DNA of 64,000 nucleotides from Cristatella mucedo (taxonomy: Eukaryota; Bryozoa; Phylactolaemata; Cristatellidae), in contig WPIO01000008.1 of NCBI GenBank assembly GCA_009760855.2, positions 6,077,501 through 6,141,500 on the forward strand, read 5' to 3'. The notes beneath the pieces were generated by a model. The model did no database searches, was not told the DNA's origin, and saw only the letters and a list, made by a program, of their open reading frames with translations. The position numbers and the translations under genes were made by a program. Below, one piece after another: positions 57,875-64,000 of the stretch (position 1 is the stretch's first letter; each line of letters opens with the position of its first letter).

Positions 57875-60870
57875 ATGTAGGTGCATGTAATGTAATGTAT
57901 GTCTGTCCGAGGCACCACAAAGCCAAGAACATGTGGGTGTTACACACGAGAGTTTTGCACACGGCACTCACAGCCTAAGCGGCTTTTGGTACGAATTCGG
58001 TAGCCAACAGACTTCATCTCACGTGACAAAGAGAAAGTGAGAAGCATATCTGAGTCAGCAGAGCGGTTGAGGTAGTGATTAACATGGAAGTAGCAGCTCA
58101 GGACGTCTTGAAAGGATTTACTATAGTCGGCAGCAGGAGAGTACATGTTGTTGCATGAGAATTGTGGATGTGAGTTAAGTCTAGGACCAGTAGAGCAAAA
58201 GCTTCTGTTGCCAAAGGTCTGTAAGTGAAGGAATAGAACAGCTAATTTTTGCCTCTACAGGACCCGAGGGTACAAGGATGTTGAGGCTGGTGTAGCAGTT
58301 TAGCTAGGTATGAAGGAGCCAAGCCCTATGGGCCTTGTGGTTCAACATAAGAACTTTACTTTGTATCCGTTGATCAACCGGTAACCACCTCAGCTCTTTC
58401 ACCAAAGGAGACACGTGGTCAAACCTCTGGGACTTCACCAGCTGCAGTCGCCTTGCGGGTTTTTTGTAGCCCAGCGAAAAGAGAATTATAATAATCTAGC
58501 CGAGAAAGATCCGTGAAGCTAGTTAAATTTTTTGCAAGCCACAGTGGAAGACAGTTCCTTATCTTAGATAGGGATCAACGTGATGGCTAGCTGTGCAAGC
58601 AGTCTTCTTAACGAAGCTTTCAAAATGTAGGCAGCTGTCGAAGACGACACCTTAAATTCCGAGTACAAGATGATGGTTGCACATCATCATTTATTAGAAG
58701 AGCAAAGCCTTCTAGTCCAGCCACAAGCTTGGGATGTCCTATGAGTAGCAGCTCCGTTTTATCTTAGTTTAGTTTAAGGAAATTTCCTGACATCCAGCAT
58801 CGAATGTCTGCAAGGCAAGCATTCAGTTTATCATTCACTGCAGCAGCTTCCGACGGTTTAAATGACAAATAGAGCTGAGTATCGTCTGCATAAAATGATA
58901 TCCTATTCCGTGGGCCCGAGTCACTTTTCCAGAGGATGAGTATACATGGAGAGCAGTAAAGGACCGATGACAGACCCACAGGTGATTAGCCTGGTGGATG
59001 AGAACTGAATCCAAAGAACACGGATTGAACACGATCAGACAAGTAGGATTTGAACCATGCTAGTGCCTTGTCTGCCCCACCTATCGTCGTTCTCAATCTT
59101 CCAAGTAGGATGTGATCAATAGTGTCGAGTACAGCTGTTAGATCTAGCAGCTAGGGCAATGACATTCCTGTTGTCGTTGCTGAATAGGATGCCATTGGTT
59201 ACACGAAGGAGAGCAGTTTCAGTGGAATGCTGCAGCTTGAACCTCGATTGAAATTTTTCTGAGAATTCATTCTTCAATACTTGCTACCAGCTGCTCAGTG
59301 ACAAATTTTTCAAGAATCTTTGACAGAAACGAAGAAGAGAAACTGGGCGATAGTTTGCAAGGACCCCTGTGTCTTATCTAATCTAGGCTTGTAAGTATCT
59401 GTCTAACGATGGCCGATTTGAATGACTTGGGTACAACCCCTTTTCCAGAGAAGCATAACAAATATTGGTTATGGCTATTTGTCTGCCACTGAAGACCACA
59501 GAGGTGATGGTATATATACGAGCTCTTTTTACTAGACCTTATTAAGGTAGTCACACAGCATGCAGAAACCCCGGAAAATCTTTTAAGGATGGTCATAGGT
59601 TGCGATTCAACAATGTCTTTACTTGGAGGGGAGTTTGTGGAGGCACGAATGTCCACAATTGTTTACAGTAAAGATAGGTGAACACTTGTCAGCCGAGCTG
59701 GTTATATTTGAGAGCGAGACCTCTCAGAATCGGCCAGCAAATTATTTACTCTCTTATAAATTTGTTTTGGGTCTGACTTGCAGGAGTTGAGTTTTCAGTG
59801 AAAAAAGAAGCCCTGACTTCTCTAAGCAAGCTTCCTGATGTAGACTTGAAGGAAGTTTTGAAATTGACTACATCTTCATCAGACCCAGACTTCTTAAATC
59901 AGAGTTCAAGCCTGTGCTGAAAATGGGACATCTTTTGAATTTTTTTGTTAATTCAAATGAATCTCATTGTACTCGGTACGGGGACAGAATGTTTAGGAGC
60001 ACACTCGTCAAGGGCACTCCTAAGTATAATATTTATTGCATCCGTGAGGGTATCGAGGCTGTCGGTCGAGTCTGGGTACAGATCAAGAAGACCTGCCTCA
60101 CAGATTCTTATATGCTGGTATTGTGGCAGCAATTTATGATTTTTTGGAGTGTTACCCCTTTACATGAGCTCATTTGTTGTTTGTTATTTGTGTCAATCGC
60201 AAGATGAATTTGATCCGAATTAGAATCTTTGTATCGAGAATGCTTGTTACAATCACGAATTCCTGAAGGTATCACGAAGAAGTCTGGTAAATGTCCACAC
60301 TGCCCTCGGTGTTGCCCGATACTGCTCTCTAGCGAGATGAGGAAAAATCATAGCATGAATTAATAATCACAGCATGATAGCGACCCGAATGCCAAAACAA
60401 CTTAATTAGGCAAGCGTGTTGAAACCCATTGGATCAGATGGGTTATCAAAATGGATGGTGAAACCACCTAAACTGAGAAAAGGGCGATTCCTAGTGCATA
60501 GAGTGGGGAGAAATCAAAGAAATTGTGAGATAAGCAGGAATTTCTGCCTGGTGGACGATAGATTACTGCCACCACTGGCAACTTGCCACCAAGTAGACAG
60601 AGAACTAAGAATTCCGACCGTTTATCAGAAACCAAGCGAGGCTTACAATTGAAAAACTTGCAGGTGACGGCTACTCTGCTGCCAGTGTTCAGCTATCTAA
60701 GGGTATAAGCAAGGAGTTGCCTTCTCGGGTGGCATCGGTGATAGCCAAGCAGTTCGTCGACTTTAGCCAGGTCTCGTTACCAGCTAAGTCGAGAGCATTG
60801 TCAAGTATAAGGCTGCCAACAACTAATGGTTAATTGCACAAAGAGTGGGCATTTCAGATGTGCAGATTAC
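57875..60870 (-). mobile_element. L2-B LINE, near full length, with endonuclease and reverse transcriptase
   Basis: Minus strand, 5' to 3': endonuclease remnants GNETWLKSTNCLAITDATRE (about 60760) and VAVIYRPPGRN (about 60570); linker with DPKQIYKRVNNLLADSERSR (about 59730); VDIRASTNSPPS; RT with [19 protein letters not shown] (58870) and GNFLKLN; a 3' UTR matching the 6-kb copy; tail of TGTAA repeats on the + strand near 57885. Stops and frameshifts interrupt every domain. It is the most complete LINE in the window; YADD itself is intact. Confidence 0.9.
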
Positions 60871-60934
60871 AAGCAGTCATCGAGATTTGCATCGGTTTTA
60901 TTCCTATTAGACTGTATACATGAACAGTAAAGGC

Positions 60935-61005
60935 TAGCTGATTTAACAGCCTCAGTTATATAGCAGTAGACAAGCCTCAATGACTCCAACAGAAAACATG
61001 GGATT
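60935..61005 (-). mobile_element. SINE-B 3' fragment
   Basis: GCTAGCTGATTTAACAGCCT CAGTTATATAGCAG matches the SINE-B tail. The head is missing. Confidence 0.65.
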
Positions 61006-61297
61006 TGGGTAATTAGACGTTGCTCTAAAGGGTGAATGTGTGCTGCAGTTAGTTATCATGGTACAGAACTAGTTAGGTGCTGCCAGCCAGCCTCCTTCTG
61101 GTACCTTGGCATTTTCAACATGTGTTACTTAACTCGCGAAGCCTGGCAGAAACATGGACTGAAATTCTGCAGTGCTACTAAATGAGCATGCACGTCATAT
61201 TGTAGCGTCTTGAACCCAAAGCCGGACATGCAACAATAGGGGGCCTCATATGACGAAGACAGCAGAAGGCAGGAAGCAATTGCATGTCCATGCCATC

Positions 61298-61442
61298 TTT
61301 GCTTGGCCCAGGGGTAAGGTGCCCGCCTCGAACGGCCAATCTTGTGGGCTCGAGCCTTATGGTACATGTTAAGCGCCTGGATATAGATTAAGTTCTCGTA
61401 GGGGTCTGAACGAATGTATTTTGTAATATTTTTATACATTCA
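61298..61442 (+). mobile_element. SINE-A copy
   Basis: GCTTGGCCCAGGGGTAAGGT (A box), GTGGGCTCGAGCCTTATGG (B box) and TTAAGCGCCTGGATATAGAT TAAGTTCTCGTAGGGG (tail). Confidence 0.87.
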
Positions 61443-61444
61443 TT

Positions 61445-63005
61445 CATAATTTTTACTGTGTTTGGGGCAAAGGACTGTTAGCGATTCATAAAGCAGGTCT
61501 TTCCTATATTTGCTCGAACGGCTACTTCAGCAGCAGCTCAGGTTGCTGGTTAGGTGCCATAGCTGTCATTGATTATTTAAAATTAATGTGCGTACACACT
61601 GTCATTCAGGTGCGCTGACAAACCCAGATTCACCACCCCTACTTGCTCGTAGGTAGCGTTTACTTTGTGGAACTGGAGATTGAGTTGAGATAGTAAAGTC
61701 TACTTAGTGGCTGCACAATTGCCCGTGGTATGAGTGGCACCGTTGGCATTCTGCTTGGCAGTCCAGTCAGCCAAATATACCGTAGCAGGGCAGGCCGATC
61801 AGCCATTTAAACGGATGCTTGACACTTGCATTAAGCAGTGATAAGCTTCTCATGTAAAGAAGTATATCTTCAAGTCCTTGTGTATGCTTTCCCGCTGTCA
61901 TAAGTGGTCATCAGACAATGTAGAGGGTGTTGGTCAAGGTTGCTGCATTCTTAGTTGCCATTACTGTGTCTGCTTGCTGTTCTGGCACAGGCCGTTTAGC
62001 TACACCGAACATTCATTTGCTTCTGTGTTCTGCTCAGGTATTGTCTTAATCTAATGCTAATATGAGGAGTTAAGTGTTGAATGAAATTAATCTTTGCTGG
62101 CTCTGGACTACGTTTTGGCTGCCGTTATATCTGCAATATGGCTAGCTCTGGACGACCTTTCGGCTGCTGTTACGTCTATGCATGTAGCCAAATTCGGGAA
62201 AAACCTTTTGGGTACTACTCGGTGTTGTTGCTTATTGCTTCCTTTGATGCAGGTTCATTGATCGTGTTGTTTATTATGAGACATACACTACCATCTCAGG
62301 AATCTCGAGCACCAAAAATGGTGCATGATGTAAAAGCAGATTTGTTGCTGAAGCTGCTGCAAAGAAATAGCCTCATCCATTGTAATACTAGGTCGGTTTT
62401 GTAACGTTTTGTTTATCTGGTATCATTGGTAGCTGGCTGGTTCCAGAAATTTAACGACAGTAATCTTAAATACGTTAAAAATTTGTGGACAGTAGATCTT
62501 AAACAGTAGAATACATGTTATTAATCTCTAGGCTGACCCCACTAGTATTTCCTACCAGGAGAAGCCAATATGCAAACTGTAGCATTTTGCACACACCTGT
62601 AGGAAGGATAACAGTACATTAAATGAGTGATACTAATCGACAGATCGAAGCATACGTTAGAATAAGTCAAATCTGGTTCATGCAAAAATCAGACAAAACA
62701 TTATGCAAACAGCCGGTCACATGGTCTTCTCGATCGTAGCGCTGGGACTACCTCTAACTGGCTGCATCTTATCAGGACTACCGGTGCCTGGAATCTCGGG
62801 GCTTTGCCAAGGAACTGGCCTTGTGGACCCTTTGCAGATGTACAGAGAAACAAACGACTAAGAAAGAAGTTGGTGCAAGTTTTGCCAGCCACTCAGTCTT
62901 TTCTCTAATTTCCAAATGCAAGTGACTTCGTTATATGATTCATAAATTGAAACGCTTGAAGTGGAGTAGGGAATATACCCACATTACCAAAGGCTGACTG
63001 AAATT
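61445..63005. other. Unassigned stretch
   Basis: Tandem similarity at 62090-62175 (CTGGCTCTGGACTACGTTTT GGCTGC versus CTAGCTCTGGACGACCTTTC GGCTGC). One weak minus-strand exon candidate at 62782-62829. Otherwise nothing recognised. Confidence 0.4.
62782..62829 (-). other. Weak exon candidate
   Basis: Minus strand: acceptor CTGCAAAG, 16 codons GPQGQFLGKAPRFQAP, donor GTAGTC, phase 0 at both ends. It could follow the exon candidate at 63692-63823. No family recognised. Confidence 0.22.
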
Positions 63006-63009
63006 TTGT

Positions 63010-63250
63010 TCTGTAGGCAGATGTTGGAAAGTGAAGAAATATCAAGAAAATATAAAATTGGTCCAACAATCGAATATTTGCTTAGGGACATTTCAAAAGA
63101 TAAACATGTTATAAATGGGATCTTAAGTACTGACGACTTCCACTTATACAAAGAATGATTGTGCAAACCATGTTTAACCCAAATCTAAATCAGAAGCAGC
63201 ATGTCTGCAAATAGCCAATTTACCGATCTCTGCATCTAATTTCGCTTTTG
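63010..63250 (-). repeat. Unclassified interspersed repeat, copy 2
   Basis: Reverse complement resembles 7885-8095 (see that entry). The copies are diverged, suggesting an old family. Confidence 0.72.
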
Positions 63251-63287
63251 TCATAGATTGTTTAATCTTTGTGTATAGAAACATATA

Positions 63288-63450
63288 TATACATAATTAA
63301 TTTTTCTAGCACCCTAAAAGAACTTAATCTTTATTCAGGTGCTTCTTATATGCCACGGAACTCGAGCCCACGATCTCGGTCATCAAATACATTCACCTTG
63401 ACCTTGGTCGAGGCAAGTGCCTTAACCACTGGGTTAAACCAGCCTGATAG
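63288..63450 (-). mobile_element. SINE-A copy
   Basis: TTAATTTTTCTAGCACCCTA, AAAGAACTTAATCTTTATTC, ACTCGAGCCCACGATCTCGG and CTGGGTTAAACCAGCC on the + strand. Confidence 0.88.
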
Positions 63451-63691
63451 ATCGAGGTACATGTCTAAAGTTTTTTGAAGTGCATACTTGTGACTTGGAT
63501 ATAGTTTCAGTTTCAGTGGAACTTTGTGCCATGTAGATGTCATATCTCGGCTAGTAGATCAGTGAAATTTGAAATTCGAGTTCAGCTCTACTTGTACCGA
63601 ATTGCACTGGTCTGTTTCTAATTTCGGTTGGATAAGTTTTGCAATATGTGTCCATGATTTCAGGAGATAAAACTCTAGGATGTTCGAATAC

Positions 63692-63823
63692 CTTCATCTC
63701 CACCATCATCTGCTCCAGGCGTTCTGTTGCTAAAGCAACGTTAGGGAACATCACAGGGGTCTGTGTCACCGATCCTACCACCCGCTGCTTGTAGCTAATC
63801 CTGGCTCGTAGCGGGAGGTTTCT
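63692..63823 (-). CDS. Possible coding exon of an unidentified gene
   Basis: Minus strand: acceptor AACCAG, 44 open codons (RNLPLRARISYKQRVVGSVT, then MFPNVALATERLEQMMVEMK) and donor AAG|GTATTC, phase 0 at both ends. Composition and clean splice borders look coding, but I do not recognise the family. The gene would continue to both sides, beyond the window on the right. Confidence 0.35.
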
Positions 63824-64000
63824 CTGGTTCGCTTACGTAACCAGCCATATTCCTAAGGCTCCAACGAAGCTTGTACTCTTGATCCAACTTTCAGCCCAAC
63901 TTGTTTGGTTCCGGGGACCTAAACCCGCCAAGCTGCTATACAACAGAGTTGCTCATCTTTCTATCATACCTAAAATGTGACAGGTTCCCACTCGGGAGCC

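Noticed and set aside
59783-59920. Apparent last exon on the + strand (TTGCAG acceptor, VEFSVKKEALTSLSKLPDVD then TGA).
   Set aside because: The minus strand here is the linker between endonuclease and RT of the L2-B element, so the + frame is a shadow of a LINE.

Overview
This window is eukaryotic and almost certainly from an invertebrate animal. It holds one long, intron-rich gene. Its GT-AG introns (and one GC-AG intron) are packed with tRNA-derived SINEs, L2-type LINEs, Tc1/mariner and other DNA-transposon remnants, and microsatellites. There are no operons, ribosome binding sites, CRISPR arrays or prokaryotic features. I cannot place the species. The transposon mix fits a protostome, but that is inference.

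The main gene runs on the + strand from about 2559 to 46383. I assembled 22 coding exons by hand from the sequence. Splice phases agree at every junction, and the coding length is 3051 nt (1016 residues plus stop). The product is a deubiquitinase of the USP20/USP33 type. It has an N-terminal ZnF-UBP (exons 1-3), a USP catalytic core with Cys box (exon 4), two CxxC zinc pairs (exons 9 and 11) and a His box (exon 15), two DUSP domains (exons 17-21), and a long Ser/Gln-rich C-terminal tail encoded by one exon (exon 22). Most of the listed ORFs are shadows or transposon remnants. Most real exons are too short or lack the start codon needed to appear as ORFs.

Layout: 1-2500, upstream sequence without a recognised gene, CpG-bearing in patches; 2559-46383, the USP20/33-like gene; 46384-50180, 3' flank with L2 debris and a fragment of a repetitive Cys-rich protein family (49.3 kb); 50180-50960, a strongly CpG-rich block, probably a promoter of a gene I could not identify; 51.75-55.5 kb, SINEs, an opposite-strand decayed copy of the Cys-rich family, and Tc1 debris; 55.7-60.9 kb, two large reverse-strand L2 elements; 61-64 kb, more SINEs and two weak reverse-strand exon candidates at the right edge.

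Repeats interact in an informative way. A tRNA-type SINE (here SINE-A, 12 copies) shares a roughly 40-bp 3' tail, including a potential stem-loop, with the main L2 family (here L2-A). This suggests SINE-A is copied by the L2-A reverse transcriptase. A second tRNA-type SINE (SINE-B, 9 copies) has its own internal hairpin. One SINE-A copy just upstream of the last coding exon was split by a TA-flanked DNA transposon that itself carries a SINE-B. This gives a readable three-step insertion history. Family names such as SINE-A and L2-A are labels made for this window only.
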